Of a stretch of DNA of 64,000 nucleotides, positions 1 through 9,307 are shown piece after piece. Source of the stretch: Rallus limicola (lineage: Eukaryota > Chordata > Aves > Gruiformes > Rallidae). The notes beneath the pieces are model-generated. The model was not told the DNA's origin. It made no database searches and saw only the letters and a list, made by a program, of their open reading frames with translations. The stretch covers positions 1 to 64,000 of the forward strand of contig JAKCOZ010000101.1 in the NCBI GenBank assembly GCA_022605955.1. The letters are read 5' to 3'. Numbering within the stretch: position 1 is the stretch's first letter; each line of letters starts with the position of its first letter. The position numbers were made by a program, and so were the translations under genes.

Positions 1-7
1 GTCCTGT

Positions 8-40
8 TAGGAGGTTTCAGACAAGCTATGCCTTTCAGGC
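8..40 (+). repeat. Internal sub-repeat, left copy within the monomer
   Basis: This segment resembles bases 122-155 of the same monomer. It shares the taggaggtt core, then cag(a/g)ca, and ends in a pyrimidine-rich stretch closing with caggc. The offset is 114-115 bp. A gtctgct motif also precedes both copies, at 96 for the right copy and 187 for the next left copy. This suggests that the 198-bp unit arose from two unequal, diverged halves of an older, shorter repeat. The match is imperfect, so the ancestry is inferred. Confidence 0.55.
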
Positions 41-121
41 CTAGCTTCTTTACTTTGGGAGTTATTGCTGGACGTTTAGCATGTTTTGAACTGCAGTCTG
101 CTAGGGCCGAGAAAAGCACCG

Positions 122-155
122 TAGGAGGTTCCAGGCATGTTCCCTCTTTCCAGGC
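122..155 (+). repeat. Internal sub-repeat, right copy within the monomer
   Basis: Partner of 8-40 in the same monomer, with the same taggaggtt start and pyrimidine-rich caggc end. It contains the decamer aggcatgttc (133-142) and a tract at 141-153 that looks like a splice acceptor. Both are properties of the monomer sequence and are not evidence of function. Confidence 0.55.
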
Positions 156-3100
156 AAAGGAAAAGGCTGAGAGCCAAAGTGACAGGGTCTGCTCGTGTGT
201 CCTGTTAGGAGGTTTCAGACAAGCTATGCCTTTCAGGCCTAGCTTCTTTACTTTGGGAGTTATTGCTGGACGTTTAGCATGTTTTGAACTGCAGTCTGCT
301 AGGGCCGAGAAAAGCACCGTAGGAGGTTCCAGGCATGTTCCCTCTTTCCAGGCAAAGGAAAAGGCTGAGAGCCAAAGTGACAGGGTCTGCTCGTGTGTCC
401 TGTTAGGAGGTTTCAGACAAGCTATGCCTTTCAGGCCTAGCTTCTTTACTTTGGGAGTTATTGCTGGACTTTTAGCATGTTTTGAACTGCAGTCTGCTAG
501 GGCCGAGAAAAGCACCGTAGGAGGTTCCAGGCATGTTCCCTCTTTCCAGGCAAAGGAAAAGGCTGAGAGCCAAAGTGACAGGGTCTGCTCGTGTGTCCTG
601 TTAGGAGGTTTCAGACAAGCTATGCCTTTCAGGCCTAGCTTCTTTACTTTGGGAGTTATTGCTGGACGTTTAGCATGTTTTGAACTGCAGTCTGCTAGGG
701 CCGAGAAAAGCACCGTAGGAGGTTCCAGGCATGTTCCCTCTTTCCAGGCAAAGGAAAAGTCTGAGAGCCAAAGCGACAGGGTCTGCTCGTGTGTCCTGTT
801 AGGAGGTTTCAGACAAGCTATGCCTTTCAGGCCTAGCTTCTTTATTTTGGGAGTTATTGCTGGACGTTTAGCATGTTTTGAACTGCAGTCTGCTAGGGCC
901 GAGAAAAGCACCGTAGGAGGTTCCAGGCATGTTCCCTCTTTCCAGGCAAAGGAAAAGGCTGAGAGCCAAAGTGACAGGGTCTGCTCGTGTGTCCTGTTAG
1001 GAGGTTTCAGACAAGCTATGCCTTTCAGGCCTAGCTTCTTTACTTTGGGAGTTATTGCTGGACGTTTAGCATGTTTTGAACTGCAGTCTGCTAGGGCCGA
1101 GAAAAGCACCGTAGGAGGTTCCAGGCATGTTCCCTCTTTCCAGGCAAAGGAAAAGGCTGAGAGCCAAAGTGACAGGGTCTGCTCGTGTGTCCTGTTAGTA
1201 GGTTTCAGACAAGCTATGCCTTTCAGGCCTAGCTTCTTTACTTTGGGAGTTATTGCTGGACGTTTAGCATGTTTTGAACTGCAGTCTGCTAGGGCCGAGA
1301 AAAGCACCGTAGGAGGTTCCAGGCATGTTCCCTCTTTCCAGGCAAAGGAAAAGGCTGAGAGCCAAAGTGACAGGGTCTGCTCGTGTGTCCTGTTAGGAGG
1401 TTTCAGACAAGCTATGCCTTTCAGGCCTAGCTTCTTTATTTTGGGAGTTATTGCTGGACGTTTAGCATGTTTTGAACTGCAGTCTGCTAGGGCCGAGAAA
1501 AGCACCGTAGGAGGTTCCAGGCATGTTCACTCTTTCCAGGCAAAGGAAAAGGCTGAGAGCCAAAGTGACAGGGTCTGCTCGTGTGTCCTGTTAGGAGGTT
1601 TCAGACAAGCTATGCCTTTCAAGCCTAGCTTCTTTACTTTGGGAGTTATTGCTGGACGTTTAGCATGTTTTGAACTGCAGTCTGCTAGGGCCGAGAAAAG
1701 CACCGTAGGAGGTTCCAGGCATGTTCCCTCTTTCCAGGCAAAGGTAAAGGCTGAGAGCCAAAGTGACAGGGTCTGCTCGTGTGTCCTGTTAGGAGGTTTC
1801 AGACAAGCTATGCCTTTCAGGCCTAGCTTCTTTACTTTGGGAGTTATTGCTGGACGTTTAGCATGTTTTGAACTGCAGTCTGCTAGGGCCGAGAAAAGCA
1901 CCGTAGGAGGTTCCAGGCATGTTCCCTCTTTCCAGGCAAAGGAAAAGGCTGAGAGCCAAAGCGACAGGGTCTGCTCGTGTGTCCTGTTAGGAGGTTTCAG
2001 ACAAGCTATGCCTTTCAGGCCTAGCTTCTTTACTTTGGGAGTTATTGCTGGACGTTTAGCATGTTTTGAACTGCAGTCTGCTAGGGCCGAGAAAAGCACC
2101 GTAGGAGGTTCCAGGCATGTTCCCTCTTTCCAGGCAAAGGAAAAGGCTGAGAGCCAAAGTGACAGGGTCTGCTCGTGTGTCCTGTTAGGAGGTTTCAGAC
2201 AAGCTATGCCTTTCAGGCCTCGCTTCTTTACTTTGGGAGTTATTGCTGGACGTTTAGCATGTTTTGAACTGCAGTCTGCTAGGGCCGAGAAAAGCACCGT
2301 AGGAGGTTCCAGGCATGTTCCCTCTTTCCAGGCAAAGGAAAAGGCTGAGAGCCAAAGTGACAGGGGCTGCTCGTGTGTCCTGTTAGGAGGTTTCAGACAA
2401 GCTATGCCTTTCAGGCCTAGCTTCTTTACTTTGGGAGTTATTGCTGGACGTTTAGCATGTTTTGAACTGCAGTCTGCTAGGGCCGAGAAAAGCACCGTAG
2501 GAGGTTCCAGGCATGTTCCCTCTTTCCAGGCAAAGGAAAAGGCTGAGAGCCAAAGCGACAGGGTCTGCTCGTGTGTCCTGTTAGGAGGTTTCAGACAAGC
2601 TATGCCTTTCAGGCCTAGCTTCTTTACTTTGGGAGTTATTGCTGGACGTTTAGCATGTTTTGAACTGCAGTCTGCTAGGGCCGAGAAAAGCACCGTAGGA
2701 GGTTCCAGGCATGTTCCCTCTTTCCAGGCAAAGGAAAAGGCTGAGAGCCAAAGTGACAGGGTCTGCTCGTGTGTCCTGTTAGGAGGTTTCAGACAAGCTA
2801 TGCCTTTCAGGCCTAGCTTCTTTACTTTGGGAGTTATTGCTGGACGTTTAGCATGTTTTGAACTGCAGTCTGCTAGGGCCGAGAAAAGCACCGTAGGAGG
2901 TTCCAGGCATGTTCCCTCTTTCCAGGCAAAGGAAAAGGCTGAGAGCCAAAGTGACAGGGTCTGCTCGGGTGTCCTGTTAGGAGGTTTCAGACAAGCTATG
3001 CCTTTCAGGCCTAGCTTCTTTACTTTGGGAGTTATTGCTGGACGTTTAGCATGTTTTGAACTGCAGTCTGCTAGGGCCGAGAAAAGCACCGTAGGAGGTT

Positions 3101-3591
3101 CCAGGCATGTTCCCTCTTTCCAGGCAAAGGAAAAGGCTGAGAGCCAAAGTGACAGGGGCTGCTCATGTGTCCTGTTAGGAGGTTTCAGACAAGCTATGCC
3201 TTTCAGGCCTAGCTTCTTTACTTTGGGAGTTATTGCTGGACGTTTAGCATGTTTTGAACTGCAGTCTGCTAGGGCCGAGAAAAGCACCGTAGGAGGTTCC
3301 AGGCATGTTCCCTCTTTCCAGGCAAAGGAAAAGGCTGAGAGCCAAAGTGACAGGGTCTGCTCGGGTGTCCTGTTAGGAGGTTTCAGACAAGCTATGCCTT
3401 TCAGGCCTAGATTCTTTACTTTGGGAGGTATTGCTGGACGTTTAGCATGTTTTGAACTGCAGTCTGCTAGGGCCGAGAAAAGAACCGTAGGAGGTTCCAG
3501 GCATGTTCCCTCTTTCCAGGCAAAGGAAAAGGCTGAGAGCCAAAGTGACAGGGTCTGCTCGGGTGTCCTGTTAGGAGGTTTCAGACAAGCT

Positions 3592-3987
3592 ATGCCTTTC
3601 AGGCCTAGCTTCTTTACTTTGGGAGTTATTGCTGGACGTTTAGCATGTTTTGAGCTGCAGTCTGCTAGGGCCGAGAAAAGCACCGTAGGAGGTTCCAGGC
3701 ATGTTCCCTCTTTCCAAGCAAAGGAAAAAGCTGAGAGCCAAAGTGTCAGGGTTTGCTCGTGTGTCCTGTTAGGAGGTTTCAGACAAGCTATGCCTTTCAG
3801 GCCTAGCTTCTTTACTTTGGGAGTTATTGCTGGACGTTTAGCATGTTTTGAACTGCAGTCTGCTAGGGCCGAGAAAAGCACCGTAGGAGGTTCCAGGCAT
3901 GTTCCCTCTTTCAAAGCAAAGGAAAAGGCTGAGAGCCAAAGTGACAGGGTCTGCTTGTGTTTCCTGTTAGGAGGTTTCAGACAAGCT
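3592..3987 (+). repeat. Two-monomer marker cassette 1
   Basis: First monomer has ccaagca (for ccaggca), five A's before gctgag, and gtttgctcg. Second monomer has tttcaaagca and gcttgtg. This linked set occurs only as a pair and nine times in the window. Here it has gagctgcag in the first monomer and the further change gtcagg (D-to-V). It is followed at once by the complex +1 indel at 3996. Confidence 0.9.
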
Positions 3988-3995
3988 ATGCCTTT

Positions 3996-3997
3996 TA
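3996..3997 (+). other. Complex +1 indel (c replaced by ta), copy 1
   Basis: Majority cctttcagg reads ccttttaagg here, a net gain of one base that also creates ttaa. It shifts the monomer phase and closes the forward frame with a TAG at 4003-4005. The identical change occurs at 13303, 49144 and 61025, each time just after a cassette, so one ancestral event was copied along the array. Confidence 0.95.
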
Positions 3998-5176
3998 AGG
4001 CCTAGCTTCTTTACTTTGGGAGTTATTGCTGGACGTTTAGCATGTTTTGAACTGCAGTCTGCTAGGGCCGAGAAAAGCACCGTAGGAGGTTCCAGGCATG
4101 TTCCCTCTTTCCAGGCAAAGGAAAAGGCTGAGAGCCAAAGTGACAGGGTCTGCTCGTGTGTCCTGTTAGGAGGTTTCAGACAAGCTATGCCTTTCAGGCC
4201 TAGCTTCTTTACTTTGGGAGTTATTGCTGGACGTTTAGCATGTTTTGAACTGCAGTCTGCTCGGTCCGAGAAAAGCACCGTAGGAGGTTCCAGGCATGTT
4301 CCCTCTTTCCAGGCAAAGGAAAAGGCTGAGAACCAAAGTGACAGGGGCTGCTCGTGTGTCATGTTAGGAGGTTTCAGACAAGCTATGCCTTTCAGGCCTA
4401 GCTTCTTTACTTTGGGAGTTATTGCTGGACATTTAGCATGTTTTGAACTGCAGTCTGCTAGGGCCGAGAAAAGCACCGTAGGAGGTTCCAGGCATGTTCC
4501 CTCTTTCCAGGCAAAGGGAAAGGCTGAGAGCCAAAGTGACAGGGTCTGCTCGTGTGTCCTGTTAGGAGGTTTCAGACAAGCTATGCCTTTCAGGCCTAGC
4601 TTCTTTACTTTGGGAGTTATTGCTGGACGTTTAGCATGTTTTGAACTGCAGTCTGCTAGGGCCGAGAAAAGCACCGTAGGAGGTTCCAGGCATGTTCACT
4701 CTTTCCAGGCAAAGGAAAAGGCTGAGAGCCAAAGTGACAGGGGGTGCTCATGTGTCCTGTTAGGAGGTTTCAGACAAGCTATGCCTTTCAGGCCTAGCTT
4801 CTTTACTTTGGGAGTTATTGCTGGACGTTTAGCATGTTTTGAACTGCAGTCTGCTAGGGCCGAGAAAAGCACCGTAGGAGGTTCCAGGCATGTTCCCTCT
4901 TTCCAGGCAAAGGAAAAGGCTGAGAGCCAAAGTGACAGGGTCTGCTCGGGTGTCCTGTTAGGAGGTTTCAGACAAGCTATGCCTTTCAGGCCTAGCTTCT
5001 TTACTTTGGGAGTTATTGCTGGACGTTTAGCATGTTTTGAACTGCAGTCTGCTAGGGCCGAGAAAAGCACCGTAGGAGGTTCCAGGCATGTTCCCTCTTT
5101 CCAGGCAAAGGAAAAGGCTGAGAGCCAAAGTGACAGGGTCTGCTCGTGTGTCCTGTTAGGAGGTTTCAGACAAGCT

Positions 5177-6760
5177 ATGCCTTTCAGGGCTAGCTTCTTT
5201 ACTTTGGGAGTTATTGCTGGACGTTTAGCATGTTTTGAACTGCAGTCTGCTAGGGCCGAGAAAAGCACCGTAGGAGGTTCCAGGCATGTTCCCTCTTTCC
5301 AGGCAAAGGAAAAGGCTGAGAGCCAAAGTGACAGGGTCTGCTCGTGTGTCCTGTTAGGAGGTTTCAGACAAGCTATGCCTTTCAGGCCTAGCTTCTTTAC
5401 TTTGGGAGTTATTGCTGGACGTTTAGCATGTTTTGAACTGCAGTCTGCTAGGGCCGAGAAAAGCACCGTAGGAGGTTCCAGGCATGTTCCCTCTTTCCAG
5501 GCAAAGGAAAAGTCTGAGAGCCAAAGCGAGAGGGTCTGCTCGTGTGTCCTGTTAGGAGGTTTCAGACAAGCTATGCCTTTCAGGCCTAGCTTCTTTATTT
5601 TGGGAGTTATTGCTGGACGTTTAGCATGTTTTGAACTGCAGTCTGCTAGGGCCGAGAAAAGCACCGTAGGAGGTTCCAGGCATGTTCCCTCTTTCCAGGC
5701 AAAGGAAAAGGCTGAGAGCCAAAGTGACAGGGTCTGCTCGTGTGTCCTGTTAGGAGGTTTCAGACAAGCTATGCCTTTCAGGCCTAGCTTCTTTACTTTG
5801 GGAGTTATTGCTGGACGTTTAGCATGTTTTGAACTGCAGTCTGCTAGGGCCGAGAAAAGCACCGTAGGAGGTTCCAGGCATGTTCCCTCTTTCCAGGCAA
5901 AGGAAAAGGCTGAGAGCCAAAGTGACAGGGTCTGCTCGTGTGTCCTGTTAGGAGTTTTCAGACAAGCTATGCCTTTCAGGCCTAGCTTCTTTACTTTGGG
6001 AGTTATTGCTGGACGTTTAGCATGTTTTGAACTGCAGTCTGCTAGGGCCGAGAAAAGCACCGTAGGAGGTTCCAGGCATGTTCCCTCTTTCCAGGCAAAG
6101 GAAAAGGCTGAGAGCCAAAGTGACAGGGTCTGCTCGTGTGTCCTGTTAGGAGGTTTCAGACAAGCTATGCCTTTCAGGCCTAGCTTCTTTATTTTGGGAG
6201 TTATTGCTGGACGTTTAGCATGTTTTGAACTGCAGTCTGCTAGGGCCGAGAAAAGCACCGTAGGAGGTTCCAGGCATGTTCCCTCTTTCCAGGCAAAGGA
6301 AAAGGCTGAGAGCCAAAGTGACAGGGTCTGCTCGTGTGTCCTGTTAGGAGGTTTCAGACAAGCTATGCCTTTCAAGCCTAGCTTCTTTACTTTGGGAGTT
6401 ATTGCTGGACGTTTAGCATGTTTTGAACTGCAGTCTGCTAGGGCCGAGAAAAGCACCGTAGGAGGTTCCAGGCATGTTCCCTCTTTCCAGGCAAAGGTAA
6501 AGGCTGAGAGCCAAAGTGACAGGGTCTGCTCGTGTGTCCTGTTAGGAGGTTTCAGACAAGCTATGCCTTTCAGGCCTAGCTTCTTTACTTTGGGAGTTAT
6601 TGCTGGACGTTTAGCATGTTTTGAACTGCAGTCTGCTAGGGCCGAGAAAAGCACCGTAGGAGGTTCCAGGCATGTTCCCTCTTTCCAGGCAAAGGAAAAG
6701 GCTGAGAGCCAAAGTGACAGGGTCTGCTCGTGTGTCCTGTTAGGAGGTTTCAGACAAGCT
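5177..6760 (+). repeat. 8-monomer unit, first repeat (block beta copy 1)
   Basis: 1584 bp = 8 x 198. It starts with the monomer bearing cagggctagc (R-P to R-A, near 5181). Next come the KEKS monomer with gcgagagg, a T-to-I monomer, two near-majority monomers, a second T-to-I monomer, the R-to-K/E-to-V monomer and a majority monomer. The cagggctagc marker reappears exactly 1584 bp later. Confidence 0.88.
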
Positions 6761-7873
6761 ATGCCTTTCAGGGCTAGCTTCTTTACTTTGGGAGTTATTG
6801 CTGGACGTTTAGCATGTTTTGAACTGCAGTCTGCTAGGGCCGAGAAAAGCACCGTAGGAGGTTCCAGGCATGTTCCCTCTTTCCAGGCAAAGGAAAAGGC
6901 TGAGAGCCAAAGTGACAGGGTCTGCTCGTGTGTCCTGTTAGGAGGTTTCAGACAAGCTATGCCTTTCAGGCCTAGCTTCTTTACTTTGGGAGTTATTGCT
7001 GGACGTTTAGCATGTTTTGAACTGCAGTCTGCTAGGGCCGAGAAAAGCACCGTAGGAGGTTCCAGGCATGTTCCCTCTTTCCAGGCAAAGGAAAAGTCTG
7101 AGAGCCAAAGCGAGAGGGTCTGCTCGTGTGTCCTGTTAGGAGGTTTCAGACAAGCTATGCCTTTCAGGCCTAGCTTCTTTATTTTGGGAGTTATTGCTGG
7201 ACGTTTAGCATGTTTTGAACTGCAGTCTGCTAGGGCCGAGAAAAGCACCGTAGGAGGTTCCAGGCATGTTCCCTCTTTCCAGGCAAAGGAAAAGGCTGAG
7301 AGCCAAAGTGACAGGGTCTGCTCGTGTGTCCTGTTAGGAGGTTTCAGACAAGCTATGCCTTTCAGGCCTAGCTTCTTTACTTTGGGAGTTATTGCTGGAC
7401 GTTTAGCATGTTTTGAACTGCAGTCTGCTAGGGCCGAGAAAAGCACCGTAGGAGGTTCCAGGCATGTTCCCTCTTTCCAGGCAAAGGAAAAGGCTGAGAG
7501 CCAAAGTGACAGGGTCTGCTCGTGTGTCCTGTTAGGAGGTTTCAGACAAGCTATGCCTTTCAGGCCTAGCTTCTTTATTTTGGGAGTTATTGCTGGACGT
7601 TTAGCATGTTTTGAACTGCAGTCTGCTAGGGCCGAGAAAAGCACCGTAGGAGGTTCCAGGCATGTTCCCTCTTTCCAGGCAAAGGAAAAGGCTGAGAGCC
7701 AAAGTGACAGGGTCTGCTCGTGTGTCCTGTTAGGAGGTTTCAGACAAGCTATGCCTTTCAAGCCTAGCTTCTTTACTTTGGGAGTTATTGCTGGACGTTT
7801 AGCATGTTTTGAACTGCAGTCTGCTAGGGCCGAGAAAAGCACCGTAGGAGGTTCCAGGCATGTTCCCTCTTTC
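6761..7873 (+). repeat. 8-monomer unit, second repeat (shortened)
   Basis: Repeats the order of the preceding unit (cagggctagc, KEKS with gcgagagg, T-to-I) but has one majority monomer instead of two before the second T-to-I monomer. It ends inside the chimeric monomer that starts near 7742. The one-monomer loss is the size expected of out-of-register exchange between near-identical copies. Confidence 0.85.
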
Positions 7874-7939
7874 CAGGCAAAGGAAAAGGCTGAGAGCCAA
7901 AGTGACAGGGTCTGCTCGTGTGTCCTGTTAGTAGGTTTC
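7742..7939 (+). repeat. Chimeric monomer at a block junction
   Basis: The left part has ttcaagcct (about 7755), the mark of the R-to-K/E-to-V monomer class, and matches the second beta copy at offset +9307. The right part lacks the paired aaaggtaaagg and instead has gttagtagg (about 7927), matching offset +47722 (55643 onward). Every other ttcaagcct monomer in the window carries aaaggtaaagg. The switch point lies between about 7757 and 7873. Confidence 0.85.
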
Positions 7940-9307
7940 AGACAAGCTATGCCTTTCAGGCCTAGCTTCTTTACTTTGGGAGTTATTGCTGGACGTTTAG
8001 CATGTTTTGAACTGCAGTCTGCTAGGGCCGAGAAAAGCACCGTAGGAGGTTCCAGGCATGTTCCCTCTTTCCAGGCAAAGGAAAAGGCTGAGAGCCAAAG
8101 TGACAGGGTCTGCTCGTGTGTCCTGTTAGGAGGTTTCAGACAAGCTATGCCTTTCAGGCCTAGCTTCTTTATTTTGGGAGTTATTGCTGGACGTTTAGCA
8201 TGTTTTGAACTGCAGTCTGCTAGGGCCGAGAAAAGCACCGTAGGAGGTTCCAGGCATGTTCCCTCTTTCCAGGCAAAGGAAAAGGCTGAGAGCCAAAGTG
8301 ACAGGGTCTGCTCGTGTGTCCTGTTAGTAGGTTTCAGACAAGCTATGCCTTTCAAGCCTAGCTTCTTTACTTTGGGAGTTATTGCTGGACGTTTAGCATG
8401 TTTTGAACTGCAGTCTGCTAGGGCCGAGAAAAGCACCGTAGGAGGTTCCAGGCATGTTCCCTCTTTCCAGGCAAAGGTAAAGGCTGAGAGCCAAAGTGAC
8501 AGGGTCTGCTCGTGTGTCCTGTTAGGAGGTTTCAGACAAGCTATGCCTTTCAGGCCTAGCTTCTTTACTTTGGGAGTTATTGCTGGACGTTTAGCATGTT
8601 TTGAACTGCAGTCTGCTAGGGCCGAGAAAAGCACCGTAGGAGGTTCCAGGCATGTTCCCTCTTTCCAGGCAAAGGAAAAGGCTGAGAGCCAAAGCGACAG
8701 GGTCTGCTCGTGTGTCCTGTTAGGAGGTTTCAGACAAGCTATGCCTTTCAGGCCTAGCTTCTTTACTTTGGGAGTTATTGCTGGACGTTTAGCATGTTTT
8801 GAACTGCAGTCTGCTAGGGCCGAGAAAAGCACCGTAGGAGGTTCCAGGCATGTTCCCTCTTTCCAGGCAAAGGAAAAGGCTGAGAGCCAAAGTGACAGGG
8901 TCTGCTCGTGTGTCCTGTTAGGAGGTTTCAGACAAGCTATGCCTTTCAGGCCTAGCTTCTTTACTTTGGGAGTTATTGCTGGACGTTTAGCATGTTTTGA
9001 ACTGCAGTCTGCTAGGGCCGAGAAAAGCACCGTAGGAGGTTCCAGGCATGTTCCCTCTTTCCAGGCAAAGGAAAAGGCTGAGAGCCAAAGTGACAGGGTC
9101 TGCTCGTGTGTCCTGTTAGGAGGTTTCAGACAAGCTATGCCTTTCAGGCCTAGCTTCTTTACTTTGGGAGTTATTGCTGGACGTTTAGCATGTTTTGAAC
9201 TGCAGTCTGCTAGGGCCGAGAAAAGCACCGTAGGAGGTTCCAGGCATGTTCCCTCTTTCCAGGCAAAGGAAAAGGCTGAGAGCCAAAGTGACAGGGTCTG
9301 CTCGTGT
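7874..9307 (+). repeat. Link block between beta and alpha, copy 1
   Basis: About seven monomers: a majority monomer, a T-to-I monomer with gttagtagg, an R-to-K/E-to-V monomer near 8337, one with aaagcgac, and then majority forms. It matches 55596-57029 at offset 47722, and that match continues rightward through the following alpha and beta copies. Confidence 0.85.

Larger units (their letters stand above)
1..198 (+). repeat. Reference satellite monomer (198 bp)
   Basis: First complete monomer, used here as the phase reference; it matches the majority form. Landmarks are StuI-like aggcct at 37-42, CpG at 73-74, PstI-like ctgcag at 91-96, CpGs at 108-109 and 120-121, a pyrimidine-rich tract ending in cag at 141-153, an A/G-rich stretch at 156-186, and CpG at about 193-194. 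The length is divisible by 3, so one forward and one reverse frame contain no stop and stay open from copy to copy. No CENP-B box is present, as the TTCG/CGAA half is missing on both strands. Confidence 0.95.
1..3987 (+). repeat. Higher-order block alpha, copy 1
   Basis: About 20 monomers in a fixed order. The order is read from changes in the forward open frame: R-to-L (monomer near 424), A-to-S in KEKS (622), T-to-I (820), G-to-V (1018), T-to-I with P-to-H (1414), R-to-K with E-to-V (1612), S-to-R with V-to-G (2206), C-to-G (2800), V-to-G (2998), C-to-G (3196), a multiply changed monomer (3394), then the marker cassette. The same order recurs at 9308-13294 (offset 9307) and 57030-61016 (offset 57029). 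The left limit is the window edge; the block may start further left. Confidence 0.9.
3988..7873 (+). repeat. Higher-order block beta, copy 1
   Basis: Begins with the indel monomer. It then carries in order a ctcggtccgag monomer (4187), a gacatt monomer, a gttcactct monomer, a C-to-G monomer and a majority-form monomer, followed by an 8-monomer unit starting at 5177. The same order runs at 13295-17180 and from 61017 to the window end. Small private differences exist. For example, ggagttttc at about 5952 is shared with the third copy, but the second copy has the majority ggaggtttc. Confidence 0.88.

Noticed and set aside
11..30. Ribosome binding site (aggagg upstream of ATG at 28)
   Set aside because: taggagg lies before an ATG in each monomer, but the array is eukaryotic satellite DNA with CpG depletion; the resemblance is a chance feature repeated 323 times.
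28..130. Signal peptide or membrane segment in the monomer translation (FFTLGVIAGRLACF)
   Set aside because: The hydrophobic stretch repeats every 66 residues as part of the satellite translation, so it is not evidence of a secreted or membrane protein.
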